Shown: positions 17,661 through 27,171, counted from the first letter of the stretch. The stretch is DNA of 64,000 nucleotides from Sphingomicrobium astaxanthinifaciens (GCF_022865105.1 NZ_JAKNYM010000001.1:620001-684000), one strand, 5' to 3'. Numbers and translations: made by a program. The notes: a model not told the origin generated them from the letters alone.

Positions 17661-19606
17661 GCCGCCACTCCTTCGGCCTTCACCTGCTCGAACGCGTCGG
17701 GCGCGCCGACGTCGATGTCGAGCGGGCCGCTTTCACGGCGATCGGTGAAGGTGCGGTGCCACAGTTCGAGACACAGGAGGTTCCACAGCCTCGTGCCATG
17801 GTCCTCGTGCCCCTTGAAATGCTGGTCGAGCATCCAGTTGGTGAATTCGGGCCGCAGGTAGCCGCGCTCGCGGAACGCCTTGCTGGTCAACAGGTCGCCG
17901 ACGAGGTCGCGGATCTCGTAGCGCAGCCAGTGCTGCACCGGCACCGCGAACCCCTGCTTGTCGCGGTAGAGCACGTCCTCGCTCAGCTGCGGCTCCATCG
18001 CATATTTGAGCAGCGCCTTCATCTCGAGGCGGCCGTTGCGTTCGAACACGCGCAGGTGCTGCGGCAGCGAGGCCGCCCAGTCGGCCAGCTCGTGATCGAG
18101 GAACGGGCTGCGCCCCTCCACGCTCGCGGCCATCGTCGCGATGTCCGCCTTGATCAGCAGGTCGTCGGGCAAATAAGTGTCGACCTCGGCTCGCGCGGCG
18201 ATGTCGATCGCATTATGGTCGTCCGCCAGCTCGAAATAGGCGGGCAGGCGATCCGACGAGGGCGCCAGCAGATAGTCGATCAGCGCCGGCCCGTAGCCCC
18301 ATTGCTTGTGGCGGTCGCGGAACTTGTCGATGAAGGGGATATAGCGGTCGCGGATGGTCGGGCGCCCGAAGGTGCCTTCGGGGTCGATGACGATCTTCTG
18401 GCGCAGGCTCTCGCCACGATCGCCGAGCCCGGCGATCATCGTCTGGAAGCGATCGTAGCGCGAATAGCCGAGGAAGATCTCGTCGCCCCCGTCGCCGGTC
18501 AGCGCGACGGTGACATGCTGGCGGATCTTGTGGCTGAGCGCGGTACTCACGAGCGCGCTCGAATCCGAGAAGGGCTCGCCATAATGCCAGATGATCTCGG
18601 GCAGCGTGTCGATCAGCCCATAGTCCATCTTGAAGCTGTGATGCTCGGTCTCGTAGCGCTCGGCGACCTCGCGGGCCCAGGCGGTCTCGTCGAACCCCGC
18701 CACGTCGAAGCCGACGCTGAAAGTCTTGATCGGCTCGCGCACGAAGGCCGACATGCGCGCGACCACCGCCGAGGAATCGACCCCGCCCGACAGGAAGGCG
18801 CCGAGCGGCACGTCGGAAATCAGCCGCATCCGCAGCGCTTCGTCGAAGCGCTCGAGGAATTCGCCCGCCGCCTGGTCCCGGGTCATCTCGCCCTTGGCGG
18901 GATCGACCTCGGCGAGCCGCCAGTAGCGCTGCGGAGAGGGCGGGTTGCCCGGGCCGTGCCGCGGGGTCACCCGCAGGTGATGGGCGGGCGGCAGGCGCTT
19001 GACCCCGAGGAAGGCGGTATCGATGCCGGGCGTGTAGCCGAACGAGAGGTAGTCGTGGATCACGCGCAGGTCGGTGCGCCGTTCGAAACCGGGCCATTCG
19101 AGCAGCGACTTGACCTCCGATCCGAACAGCAGCGCATCGCCGCACCACGCATAGACCAGCGGCTTCTTGCCGAAGCGGTCGCGGGCGAGGAACAGTTCCT
19201 GCTTGTCATGGTCCCAGATCGCGAAGGCGAACATGCCGCGCATCTTCGAGGGCAGGTCATCGCCCCACTGGCGATAGCCGTAGAGCAGCACCTCGGTGTC
19301 GCTCTCGGTCTGGAAGCGGTGGCCGAGCGCCTCGAGTTCGGCGCGCAGGTCCATGAAATTATAGGTCTCGCCGTTGTAGACGATGGTGAGCTTCCCGTCG
19401 GCCGTGTGCATCGGCTGGTCCGACCGCTCGTTGAGGTCGATGATCGCGAGGCGGCGATGGGCGAACCCGACCGTCCCGTCGGTCCAGGTCCCCGATCCGT
19501 CGGGTCCGCGATGGACGATCTGGTCCGACATCGTGCGCAGCGCCGCTTCCATCCGGCCTTTCTCGACCGAACCGTTGCGATTGAGGACACCAACTAATCC
19601 GCACAT
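17657..19606 (-). CDS. asnB: Asparagine synthase (glutamine-hydrolysing)-type amidotransferase
   Basis: A 649-residue AsnB-family enzyme. Cys2 begins the class II glutaminase domain (MCGLVGV, with VHRGPDG and YNGETYN), and the ATP-pyrophosphatase synthetase domain carries SGGVDSS at residues 273-279. The reaction is glutamine-dependent amide formation on a carboxylate through an adenylate. It lies inside the polysaccharide operon, overlapping the TPR-glycosyltransferase start by 4 bases and 24 bases after the upstream TPR gene. AsnB paralogs in such loci are often suspected of amidating uronic acids, so it may modify the glycan instead of making free asparagine. The sequence does not separate these options. 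Confidence 0.88.
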   Translation of the reverse strand: MCGLVGVLNRNGSVEKGRMEAALRTMSDQIVHRGPDGSGTWTDGTVGFAHRRLAIIDLNERSDQPMHTADGKLTIVYNGETYNFMDLRAELEALGHRFQTESDTEVLLYGYRQWGDDLPSKMRGMFAFAIWDHDKQELFLARDRFGKKPLVYAWCGDALLFGSEVKSLLEWPGFERRTDLRVIHDYLSFGYTPGIDTAFLGVKRLPPAHHLRVTPRHGPGNPPSPQRYWRLAEVDPAKGEMTRDQAAGEFLERFDEALRMRLISDVPLGAFLSGGVDSSAVVARMSAFVREPIKTFSVGFDVAGFDETAWAREVAERYETEHHSFKMDYGLIDTLPEIIWHYGEPFSDSSALVSTALSHKIRQHVTVALTGDGGDEIFLGYSRYDRFQTMIAGLGDRGESLRQKIVIDPEGTFGRPTIRDRYIPFIDKFRDRHKQWGYGPALIDYLLAPSSDRLPAYFELADDHNAIDIAARAEVDTYLPDDLLIKADIATMAASVEGRSPFLDHELADWAASLPQHLRVFERNGRLEMKALLKYAMEPQLSEDVLYRDKQGFAVPVQHWLRYEIRDLVGDLLTSKAFRERGYLRPEFTNWMLDQHFKGHEDHGTRLWNLLCLELWHRTFTDRRESGPLDIDVGAPDAFEQVKAEGVAA

Positions 19607-19630
19607 AGAGACATTCCTAACGCTGGGGGT

Positions 19631-21148
19631 TCAGGCCGCGACCGTGGCGGATTCGAGGATCTGCTTGCCCTCGGCGTGCTCGGGATCGAGCCGCAGCAAC
19701 TCGGTAGCGGCGGCTGCCGCCCCCGGTTTGTCGCCCATCCGCTGCAGCGAGCGCGCGAGGTTGAGGCGAAATTCCACATTCTCGCCATCCTGGTCGACGA
19801 GCGCGCCCCAGACCTCGGCCGCCTCGCCATAGTTGCGGTCGCGCAGGAGCATGCGCCCGACGACGCGGAACGCGTAGGGTTCGTCGGGCGCGAAACGCAT
19901 CAGCCCGCGCCCGAGGGCGAGCCCGGTGCGGTCGCCGGCATCGTAGAATTCGCGCAGCTTGCGCTGGCCGTGGGTGACCACGTTGTTGCGCAGATATTCC
20001 GCCGCCTTCTCATCGAGCACGCCCGACTGCTGGAGGGTCAGCGCCGTCTCGATCGCCGCCACGGGATTGCCTTCGCGGATGTCGCTGACCGCGGCGCTGA
20101 CCAGCTTGCCGGGCAGCCGGTCGACCGAGCGCTGCGCCTCCTCGGCATGCTTGGCGGCTTCGGGATCATCGCTCGCCAGCACCGCCGAATAGGCCTCGAA
20201 CGCCTCGAGCAGATGCTCCGAGCGCTCGGCGGCGCGGGCGTAGTTGAGGGTCAGCCACACCGTATGTTCGTTGGCCATCAAGCCCTCGCGCAGCGCCTCG
20301 TAGGCGATCTGCGGCTCGTCGGTGCGCAGCGCGCTGCGCCCGATGATCAGATAGGGCTCTTCCTCGCGCGGTTCGATCTTGATCGAGTTGCGCGCATGGC
20401 TGATCGCCCGCTTGTCGTCGCCTTCGGCATAGGCTTCGCGGGCGCGTTCGAGGAAGGGCTTGCGCAGTCGCAGCAATGCCGAGGTGCCAAAGCCCGACGA
20501 GGGGTCGAGCGTGCGCATGACCCGGTAGCAGGCGGCGGCGCGGAAGGGATTGCGCTGGATCTCGTGGCGCGCGGCGGCGGTGCGCTGCGCCTCGCTCTGT
20601 TCGGCGCACAGCTTGATCGCTTCCTCGTCGCCGCTGTCGGCCAGGGCGCGCAAGGGGGCGGCGACGGCATCGCCGAGATCGACGGTGAAGGCCTTGCGGA
20701 AGAAGGGCATGGCGTCCTCGGGGGTGGCCTCGACCAGCCGGGCGATCGCCTCGCCGATCGCATCGCCCTTCTTGAGGTTGACGAGCGCTTCCAGTTCGAT
20801 TGTCCGGATTTCGGTATTGTCGGGCTGGCGCGCGAGCAGTTCCTGCGCGTGGCGCAGCGCCGGCTCCCAGTTGCGCTTGCGGCGCTCGATCCGGGCCAAT
20901 TGCAGATAGGGTTCCGGCTCCTCGGGGGTCAGCTCGGTCAGCCGCTCCCAGAACGGCTGCGCCTGCTCGGGCTCGTGCCGGTTGGTGTAGATGCGGGCGA
21001 GATAGCGATGCGCCTCGATGTCGTCCGGATGCTCGACCAGCAGCGCGCGCGCCATCGTCTCGAGCCGGTCGAGATCGCCCTCGCGGTACACGGCGGCCAT
21101 CTCCTGCCGCCGGTCGATGAGATCACTGCTTTGAAAGACGTCGGACAT
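19631..21148 (-). CDS. TPR-repeat protein, first gene of the polysaccharide operon
   Basis: A 505-residue protein made almost entirely of TPR-like helix pairs (for example EAHRYLARIYTNRHEPEQAQPFW and the final RLDPEHAEGKQILESA), with no signal peptide, membrane helix or catalytic domain seen. It is the most upstream gene of the minus-strand glycan locus, 24 bases before the amidotransferase gene. It shares its style of repeats with the TPR parts of the locus's glycosyltransferases, so it may act as a scaffold in a cytoplasmic assembly complex. That role is inference from neighbourhood. The polysaccharide operon promoter should lie within 21149-21319. Confidence 0.75.
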   Translation of the reverse strand: MSDVFQSSDLIDRRQEMAAVYREGDLDRLETMARALLVEHPDDIEAHRYLARIYTNRHEPEQAQPFWERLTELTPEEPEPYLQLARIERRKRNWEPALRHAQELLARQPDNTEIRTIELEALVNLKKGDAIGEAIARLVEATPEDAMPFFRKAFTVDLGDAVAAPLRALADSGDEEAIKLCAEQSEAQRTAAARHEIQRNPFRAAACYRVMRTLDPSSGFGTSALLRLRKPFLERAREAYAEGDDKRAISHARNSIKIEPREEEPYLIIGRSALRTDEPQIAYEALREGLMANEHTVWLTLNYARAAERSEHLLEAFEAYSAVLASDDPEAAKHAEEAQRSVDRLPGKLVSAAVSDIREGNPVAAIETALTLQQSGVLDEKAAEYLRNNVVTHGQRKLREFYDAGDRTGLALGRGLMRFAPDEPYAFRVVGRMLLRDRNYGEAAEVWGALVDQDGENVEFRLNLARSLQRMGDKPGAAAAATELLRLDPEHAEGKQILESATVAA

Positions 21149-21319
21149 GTCGCTTCTGGTTCCTGGACAAACGATTGGACAATCAGCCCTATCGCCTGAC
21201 GGGCCGACGGGTTCCGCCGCGCCGCGCTGGCGCCTGTCGGACCCGGTTTTTTCTATCGAGGGGCCCCTACCCCTTCAAGCCCGCCGCGTCGACCCGCATG
21301 GGCCCAGCGCACGAAAAGA

Positions 21320-21345
21320 AAGGGCCGGTCGATCGACCGGCCCTT
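21320..21345 (-). terminator. Perfect 26-base palindromic terminator after the barrel gene
   Basis: A perfect inverted repeat with GGGCCGG arms around CGATCG. Read on the minus strand it is followed by TTCTTTTCG. This fits an intrinsic terminator for the barrel gene that ends at 21364, separating it from the polysaccharide operon that starts at 21148. Confidence 0.75.
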
Positions 21346-21363
21346 CCCTTTCTGGCCCGTGGC

Positions 21364-22188
<825 letters not shown>

Positions 22189-22640
22189 GGAGTCCTTTCT
22201 CCTTCAAATTCGTGGCGACGACGAAAACAAGTCGTCCCGGTAAGGTTCCGACTGCCCCCTTTTTCGTTCGGCGGCTAGAGACCCAGCAACGACCATCCCA
22301 GTAAGCGGTTCCTCCGGGCAAACGGTTTTTTCCCGCCCTGTTGCCGGCCCGCCGTCGCACCCCGCCAGCCGAGCCCGAATATATGCCGCGATTATGCCCG
22401 CTTAGCCCCCGGCTGTTGCATGGCGGACACAGCTGACAGTTAATCTTGCCGCGGCGTGCGCGGGTGCAGCAAATGCAAAAATCGACGCAAATGGGCGAAG
22501 GAACGGGGGCCGCAGACCAGGCTCGCGCGCGTCGGCGCGGCGGCGCGCGACGCCGCTGCGGCGGCCTCGGGGACCAGCGCGCGGTTAGGGCGGGGACGGC
22601 CGAGCGGTCGGCGCGGGTGGCGGGGCGATGTCGGGGAAAA
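22189..22640. other. Gene-free stretch upstream of the barrel gene: long leader and promoter region
   Basis: These 452 bases hold no convincing gene on either strand. Read on the minus strand, the part next to the barrel gene's ATG has a good ribosome site (AAGGAGAAAGGACTCC) and a hairpin with GACGAC arms (22220-22239). The middle is less GC-rich (around GCATATATTCGGG on the minus strand) and is a likely promoter region. The tRNA-Ser gene follows at 22641. I recognise no known RNA family here. Confidence 0.5.
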
Positions 22641-22730
<90 letters not shown>

Positions 22731-22856
22731 GCGGGGATGTTCGAGGGCGCTGCCCTCTGGTCGGAGCGCGCCTCTAGCAACGCGCGGGGATATTGAAAAG
22801 CCCTAATGTCGCCGCGCCCCGCTGAACCCGCGCCGGGGTTCGCGGATTGGCGCCCC

Positions 22857-23549
22857 ATGAGCGATTTTTCGAACAGCCTGCTGATCGGCGCGTCGGGCGG
22901 GATCGGCGCCGCGCTCGGCGATGCCATCGAGGCGCGCGGGGGCCGCGTGACGCGGCTCGGCCGCACCACCACCCCGGCGGTCGACTACGCGCGCCCCGAG
23001 ACCCTCGCCCAGGCCGCCGCGACGCTAGCCGACGGCGCGCCCTACGACGCGCTGATCATCGCCAGCGGGATCCTGCACGGCAGCGACTGGGGCCCCGAGA
23101 AAAGCTGGCGCGCGCTCGCGCCCGGACCGCTCGAACAGACCTTCCTCGTCAATACCATCGGCCCCGCGCTGGCGTTGCGGCATTTCCTCCCGCTCCTACC
23201 GCGCAAGGAGCGCTGCCTCGTCGCCGCCCTGTCGGCGCGGGTGGGGTCGATTGCCGACAACCGGCTCGGCGGCTGGTACGGCTATCGTGCCTCGAAGGCG
23301 GCGCTCAACCAGCTGGTCCGCACGCTGGCGATCGAGCTCGCGCGCACCCATCCGCAGGCGGTCGCGGTCGCGCTCCACCCCGGCACGGTCGATACCGCGC
23401 TGTCGGCCCCCTTCCAGTCCAACGTGCCCGAAGGCCGCCTCTTCACCCCGGCGCAGAGCGCGACCCACCTCCTCGACGTGCTCGCCGGGCTCACCCCCGC
23501 CGAGAGCGGCGGTCACTTCGACTGGGCGGGGCAGCCGGTGCCCGCCTGA
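22857..23549 (+). CDS. Short-chain dehydrogenase/reductase (C-factor-like)
   Basis: A 230-residue Rossmann-fold SDR. The cofactor motif GASGGIG is near residues 12-18 and the catalytic Ser (LSARVGSI) precedes YGYRASK, which supplies Tyr and Lys. Length and order match C-factor/CsgA-like SDRs that use NAD(P). I chose the ATG at 22857 because it starts right before the first beta strand; the ORF could open 17 codons earlier, but those residues lack family character. It stands 84 bases before hspQ on the same strand. Substrate unknown. Confidence 0.8.
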   Translation: MSDFSNSLLIGASGGIGAALGDAIEARGGRVTRLGRTTTPAVDYARPETLAQAAATLADGAPYDALIIASGILHGSDWGPEKSWRALAPGPLEQTFLVNTIGPALALRHFLPLLPRKERCLVAALSARVGSIADNRLGGWYGYRASKAALNQLVRTLAIELARTHPQAVAVALHPGTVDTALSAPFQSNVPEGRLFTPAQSATHLLDVLAGLTPAESGGHFDWAGQPVPA

Positions 23550-23632
23550 CCAGGTCCCCTGCCCGCACCCCCGCCCCGAGGCCGCCCCCCTCGCCCGGTT
23601 GTGCGCGGCGGCAGGACGCCTACATAGGCGCC

Positions 23633-23968
23633 ATGAGTAATGCGATTCAGACCGCGCGCTTCGCGATCGGCGAGGTGGTCCGCCACCGGCTGCTCGACTT
23701 TCGCGGCGTGATCTTCGACGTCGACCCCGAGTTCGCCAACACCGAGGAATGGTACGAGGCCATTCCCGCGGACATCCGACCGGCCAAGAACCAGCCCTTC
23801 TACCACCTGCTCGCCGAGAATGAGGAGACGAGCTACGTCGCCTACGTCAGCCAGCAGAACCTCGTGGCCGACGATGACGAGGAAGAGGTGGTCCATCCCG
23901 CGATCGCGACGATGTTCGATCGCTTCGAGCCCGGGCGCTATCATCTGCGGCCCGAACGGCGGCACTGA
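23633..23968 (+). CDS. hspQ: Heat shock protein HspQ
   Basis: A 111-residue protein that matches HspQ/YccV over its length: [20 protein letters not shown] at the start, then [21 protein letters not shown] and YVSQQNLV. HspQ binds hemimethylated DNA and acts as an adaptor or specificity factor for the Lon protease. The acidic insert [10 protein letters not shown] follows. It lies between an SDR gene and rplU and has its own start with little upstream ribosome-site signal. Confidence 0.9.
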   Translation: MSNAIQTARFAIGEVVRHRLLDFRGVIFDVDPEFANTEEWYEAIPADIRPAKNQPFYHLLAENEETSYVAYVSQQNLVADDDEEEVVHPAIATMFDRFEPGRYHLRPERRH

Positions 23969-23993
23969 CCGCCGAATAGTTGCGGCAAATCGG

Positions 23994-24022
23994 TTGACAG
24001 GAGGGGCTGCGTTCCATAGTTG
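23994..24022 (+). promoter_or_regulatory. Candidate promoter for rplU-rpmA
   Basis: A perfect TTGACA (23994-23999) stands about 110 bases before the rplU start. A weak -10 element follows: CATAGT after 15 bases, or TAGTTG after 17. It sits just past the hspQ stop, where a ribosomal-protein operon promoter is expected. Confidence 0.5.
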
Positions 24023-24107
24023 GCCCCATCCCCTCGCGCAGGTGCCGTTTTCGGCGTCGCTTTGCCGTGGGCAAGAGACACAAATTCTAGACCGAAGAGA
24101 AGAGCTT

Positions 24108-24578
24108 ATGTTCGCAGTCGTGCGCACCGGCGGTAAGCAGTATCGCGTTGCCCCCGGAGACAAGATCGTCGTCGAGAAACTCGCTGGTGAAGCGGGCGAT
24201 TCGGTGACCCTCGATGATGTCCTGCTCGCCGGCGAGGGTTCGGACCTTCAGTCGACCGACGGCCTGACCGTCGCGGCCACCATCGTCGCCCAGGCGAAGG
24301 GTGAGAAGGTGACCGTCTTCAAGAAGCGTCGCCGCCACAACTATCGCCGCAAGCGCGGGCATCGCCAGCAGCATACGATCCTTGAGATCGTGTCGATCGG
24401 CGGCAAGGGGGGGGCCAAGAAGGCGCCCGCCAAGAAGGCCGCCGCGAAGGGCGACGACGACGCGCCGGCCAAGAAGGCCGCCGCCAAGTCGACAAAGGAT
24501 GCTGCACCTGCTAAGAAGCCGGCAGCGAAGAAAACCGCCGCGAAGAAGCCCGCGGCCAAGAAGACCGAGAAGAAGTAA
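24108..24578 (+). CDS. rplU: 50S ribosomal protein L21 with long Lys/Ala-rich tail
   Basis: A 156-residue L21. Residues 1-102 are the standard protein ([33 protein letters not shown]), a late-assembly 23S rRNA-binding component. Then a tail of about 50 residues follows, built of AKKAAAK- and PAAKK-type repeats like a histone H1 C-terminus. Typical L21 is near 103 residues, so the tail is an addition. A good ribosome site (GAAGAGAAGAG) precedes the ATG. It is followed after 2 bases by rpmA, the conserved rplU-rpmA order. Confidence 0.95.
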   Translation: MFAVVRTGGKQYRVAPGDKIVVEKLAGEAGDSVTLDDVLLAGEGSDLQSTDGLTVAATIVAQAKGEKVTVFKKRRRHNYRRKRGHRQQHTILEIVSIGGKGGAKKAPAKKAAAKGDDDAPAKKAAAKSTKDAAPAKKPAAKKTAAKKPAAKKTEKK

Positions 24579-24580
24579 CC

Positions 24581-24850
24581 ATGGCACATAAGAAGGCAGG
24601 CGGCTCGTCGCGTAACGGCCGCGATTCCAATCCGAAGTATCTCGGCGTCAAGAAGTTTGGCGGCGAGAGCGTCGTGGCCGGCAACATCATCGTGCGCCAG
24701 CGCGGGACCAAGTGGTACCCGGGCGACAATGTCGGCCTCGGTAGGGACCACACCATCTTCGCGCTGATCGACGGCCGCGTCACCTTCCGTGACGGCAAAC
24801 TCGGCCGCAAATATGTCCACGTGGAAGCGATGGGCGAAGCAGCCGAATAG
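24581..24850 (+). CDS. rpmA: 50S ribosomal protein L27
   Basis: An 89-residue L27 that starts [16 protein letters not shown], the conserved N-terminus that reaches the peptidyl-transferase centre, and continues with [19 protein letters not shown] and the end typical of the family. It directly follows rplU. A strong intrinsic terminator lies 55 bases downstream, closing the operon. Confidence 0.97.
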   Translation: MAHKKAGGSSRNGRDSNPKYLGVKKFGGESVVAGNIIVRQRGTKWYPGDNVGLGRDHTIFALIDGRVTFRDGKLGRKYVHVEAMGEAAE

Positions 24851-24905
24851 GGTTGGTCGATAACGGGCCATCCCCCTGGGACGGTCCGGACAACAAGACA
24901 AATGG

Positions 24906-24939
24906 GAGAAGGGACCGCTCCAGGTCCCTTCTCTTTTTT
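24906..24939 (+). terminator. Intrinsic terminator of the rplU-rpmA operon
   Basis: An 11-base perfect stem (GAGAAGGGACC with GGTCCCTTCTC) around a 6-base loop, followed by six T. It is the clearest intrinsic terminator in the window. Confidence 0.92.
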
Positions 24940-25034
24940 GTGCCCGATGAACTGACGTCTGCAAGGGCCGCGTCCGCCACTTCTCCCTCGACTGTCACCG
25001 ACCCCCTCGGGGGCGGCGGCAAGGGAGGTATGCG

Positions 25035-25571
25035 ATGTTTGCCGTGACGAAGAACCTGCTGCTGCGGCCCGGCTGGAGCTGCGATGCGCCCGCGCTCGCC
25101 AAGGCGATGGGCTCGAAGCGAATCGTCGCCAATCTCGCCAGCGCGCCGTGGCCCTACGGGCTCGAGCAGGCTGAGGCCTTCCTCGCCCAGCTCGAGGCGA
25201 TGCCGCTGCCCACCATGCTCATCACCCGACGCCGGGATGCGCAGGTCATCGGCGTGGTCGGGTTCGGCTACGCGCCCTCGGGCGAGATCGAGATCGGCTA
25301 CTGGATCGCCGAGGAGCACTGGGGCAAGGGCTATGCCACCGAGGCCGCGCGCGCCGCGCTCGAGATCGCGCGCACGCTGGGCTGGAGCCGCATCGAGGCG
25401 GGCCATTTCCTCGACAATCCGGCGAGCGGCCGGGTGCTCGAGAAGCTCGGCTTCGTCGCCACCGGCGCCCACGCCATGCGGCATAGCTGCGGGCGCGGCG
25501 AGGAAGCGATGAGCCGGCTCTACCGGCTCGACCTCAACGGCTGCGAGCAGGCGGCAACCGCCGCCGCCTGA
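25035..25571 (+). CDS. GNAT-family N-acetyltransferase (RimJ/RimL-like)
   Basis: A 178-residue GNAT protein: the central EIEIGYWIAEEHWGKGYATE block has the beta4 strand and the (Q/R)xxGx(G/A)-type acetyl-CoA loop (HWGKGYA), and NPASGRVLEKLGF is the usual late motif. It probably acetylates a protein N-terminus or small amine with acetyl-CoA. A very strong ribosome site (AAGGGAGGT) precedes the ATG. It stands alone between two terminators. The exact substrate is unknown. Confidence 0.85.
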   Translation: MFAVTKNLLLRPGWSCDAPALAKAMGSKRIVANLASAPWPYGLEQAEAFLAQLEAMPLPTMLITRRRDAQVIGVVGFGYAPSGEIEIGYWIAEEHWGKGYATEAARAALEIARTLGWSRIEAGHFLDNPASGRVLEKLGFVATGAHAMRHSCGRGEEAMSRLYRLDLNGCEQAATAAA

Positions 25572-25596
25572 TCGCGGCTCCTGGAAGGGGAAAAGG

Positions 25597-25629
25597 AAGG
25601 GGCGGCACCGACCTTCGGTACCGCCCCTT
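25597..25629. terminator. Terminator hairpin between convergent genes
   Basis: Arms AAGGGGCGG and CCGCCCCTT, extended by ACCG/CGGT with one mismatch, sit between the convergent GNAT and hydrolase genes. A-rich sequence on the left and TTCGTCTT on the right allow it to serve both strands. Confidence 0.75.
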
Positions 25630-25653
25630 CGTCTTGCCGGATCTCGAGGCCGA

Positions 25654-26529
25654 TCAGGCCGCCGCGCGCACCGTTTTCTTGCCGTTGCGCATGAAGCGAT
25701 GCCCCTCGGCGTCCTCGTATGCCGCGATCAGCGCGCGATCGTCCTCGTTCCACGGGTGGAATCCGGGCAGGAAGAATTCGAGCCACGCGCCGAGGATCTT
25801 GCGGAACATGCCGGGCGCGATCAGCCCGTATCGGATCAGCCCCCACCTCGCCTTCCAGCCCCTGATCCCGTCCTGCTTGAGCAGGGTGAGCGCCCCCCTG
25901 AACCGGTCGGGGAAGAAGTGGCTGGTGACATAGAGCATCACCTTGGCCTTCACCTGCCAGCGCTTCCAGCGCGACCAGTCGCGGGTGGCGTGGAGCCAGG
26001 TGTCATAGGCCACCCCCTTGTGCTCGATCTCCTCGGCCGCATGCCATTTCCACAGCATCGCGGTCGCCTCCTCGGCGCCCTCGAAATGCTTGGGGTCGGC
26101 GAGGATCTCGTGCGCGAGGATCGCGGTATAATGTTCGAGCACCATCGTCGCGGCGAGGCTGGCGATCGGCGGCTTGTCCTGCAGCAGCGCGATCCGCTCC
26201 TTCACCCGGTCGTAGAGCGGCTCCATGTCGTAGCCGCTCTCGCTTGCCCGCTTGTTGAAGGCGTCATGCTCGCGGCTGTGGATCGCTTCCTGCGTCGTGA
26301 AGGCCTTGATGTCCTTCTTCAGTGCCTCGGGGCAGTCCTTGGCGAAGGCGCGCACCGAGCGCACGAAGAACGCCTCGCCGTCGGGAAAGGTCGCCGACAG
26401 CGCATTGTACATCGCGGTCGCATAGGGATTGCCACCGTGCCACCAGCGCGGCGTCGCCCCCTCGCGACCGAACTCGCGATCGCGCGGGGTGATGCTGAGG
26501 TCGGGCGGCGTAACGGTTGCAGTGGCCAC
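25654..26529 (-). CDS. Predicted metal-dependent hydrolase (PF10118-type, all-helical)
   Basis: A 291-residue helical protein. It has spaced Glu/His pairs that could bind a di-metal centre: FTTQEAIHSREHDAFN, VLEHYTAILAHEIL and WHAAEEIEHKGVAYD. These fit the family annotated as predicted metal-dependent hydrolase, whose reaction is not known to me. No signal peptide. It diverges from a TetR-type regulator 54 bases away, with an inverted repeat in between, so that regulator probably controls it. Confidence 0.78.
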   Translation of the reverse strand: MATATVTPPDLSITPRDREFGREGATPRWWHGGNPYATAMYNALSATFPDGEAFFVRSVRAFAKDCPEALKKDIKAFTTQEAIHSREHDAFNKRASESGYDMEPLYDRVKERIALLQDKPPIASLAATMVLEHYTAILAHEILADPKHFEGAEEATAMLWKWHAAEEIEHKGVAYDTWLHATRDWSRWKRWQVKAKVMLYVTSHFFPDRFRGALTLLKQDGIRGWKARWGLIRYGLIAPGMFRKILGAWLEFFLPGFHPWNEDDRALIAAYEDAEGHRFMRNGKKTVRAAA

Positions 26530-26575
26530 GAGGCTGCTCCTAAAGAGACGCGTTGAAGCGAAGACTGGATCTTAC

Positions 26576-26589
26576 TGACAAATATGTCA
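26576..26589. promoter_or_regulatory. Candidate TetR operator overlapping the regulator's own start codon
   Basis: TGACA-AATA-TGTCA is a perfect inverted repeat in the short divergent region. It covers the TetR gene's ATG (26584). Repressor bound here could block both divergent genes. Confidence 0.5.
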
Positions 26590-27171
26590 ACAACGTTGCA
26601 CAAACGTAAACGGATGAGCCCCGAGGAGAGCCGCCGGCTGGCGGTCGCCACCGCGCGCGACATCCTGCGCGAGGAAGGCGCCGCGGCGGTGACGTTGAAG
26701 GCGGTGGCGGGACGGATGGGGCGCACCCATGCCGCGCTGCTCCACCATTTCGGATCGGTCGACGGGCTCCACGCCCAGCTCGCCGACGAGATCGCGCACG
26801 AGGTCGCCGATTCGATCGCCGGCTCGATCGGTCGCTACCAGGCGGGCAAGGTCAAGCTGCGCCGCGTCGTCGAGGAAATGTTCACCGCCTTTCGCGAACA
26901 GCATTTCGGCGAACTCATCGCGTGGGTGGTGCTGCAGCGCCGCCGCGAGGCGCTCGCTCCCGTTGAGCATGCGATCGCGGGGGTGATCACCAAGATCACC
27001 CCGCCAGGCGACGATCGCCCGCTCGACCGCGCCACCATGGGACTGGTCCTCGTCGCCATCGGCGATGCGCTCGTGGGCGAGGAAGTCGCGCGCGCCTGCA
27101 ACCTGCCCCATGACGTGGCGCACGAGATCGCGGTCAAGCAGATCCTCGCGGTGCTCGGCGAATTGCGCTGA
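26584..27171 (+). CDS. TetR-family transcriptional regulator
   Basis: A 195-residue regulator with an N-terminal helix-turn-helix (about residues 17-62: ATARDILREEGAAAVTLKAVAGRMG, then HAALLHHFGSVDGL), the typical TetR DNA-binding block. The C-terminal ligand and dimer domain is less conserved. It is divergent from the predicted hydrolase gene and carries an inverted repeat at its own start codon, which suggests autoregulation and control of that neighbour. The ligand is unknown; a lipid-like molecule is possible but unproven. Confidence 0.88.
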   Translation: MSTTLHKRKRMSPEESRRLAVATARDILREEGAAAVTLKAVAGRMGRTHAALLHHFGSVDGLHAQLADEIAHEVADSIAGSIGRYQAGKVKLRRVVEEMFTAFREQHFGELIAWVVLQRRREALAPVEHAIAGVITKITPPGDDRPLDRATMGLVLVAIGDALVGEEVARACNLPHDVAHEIAVKQILAVLGELR

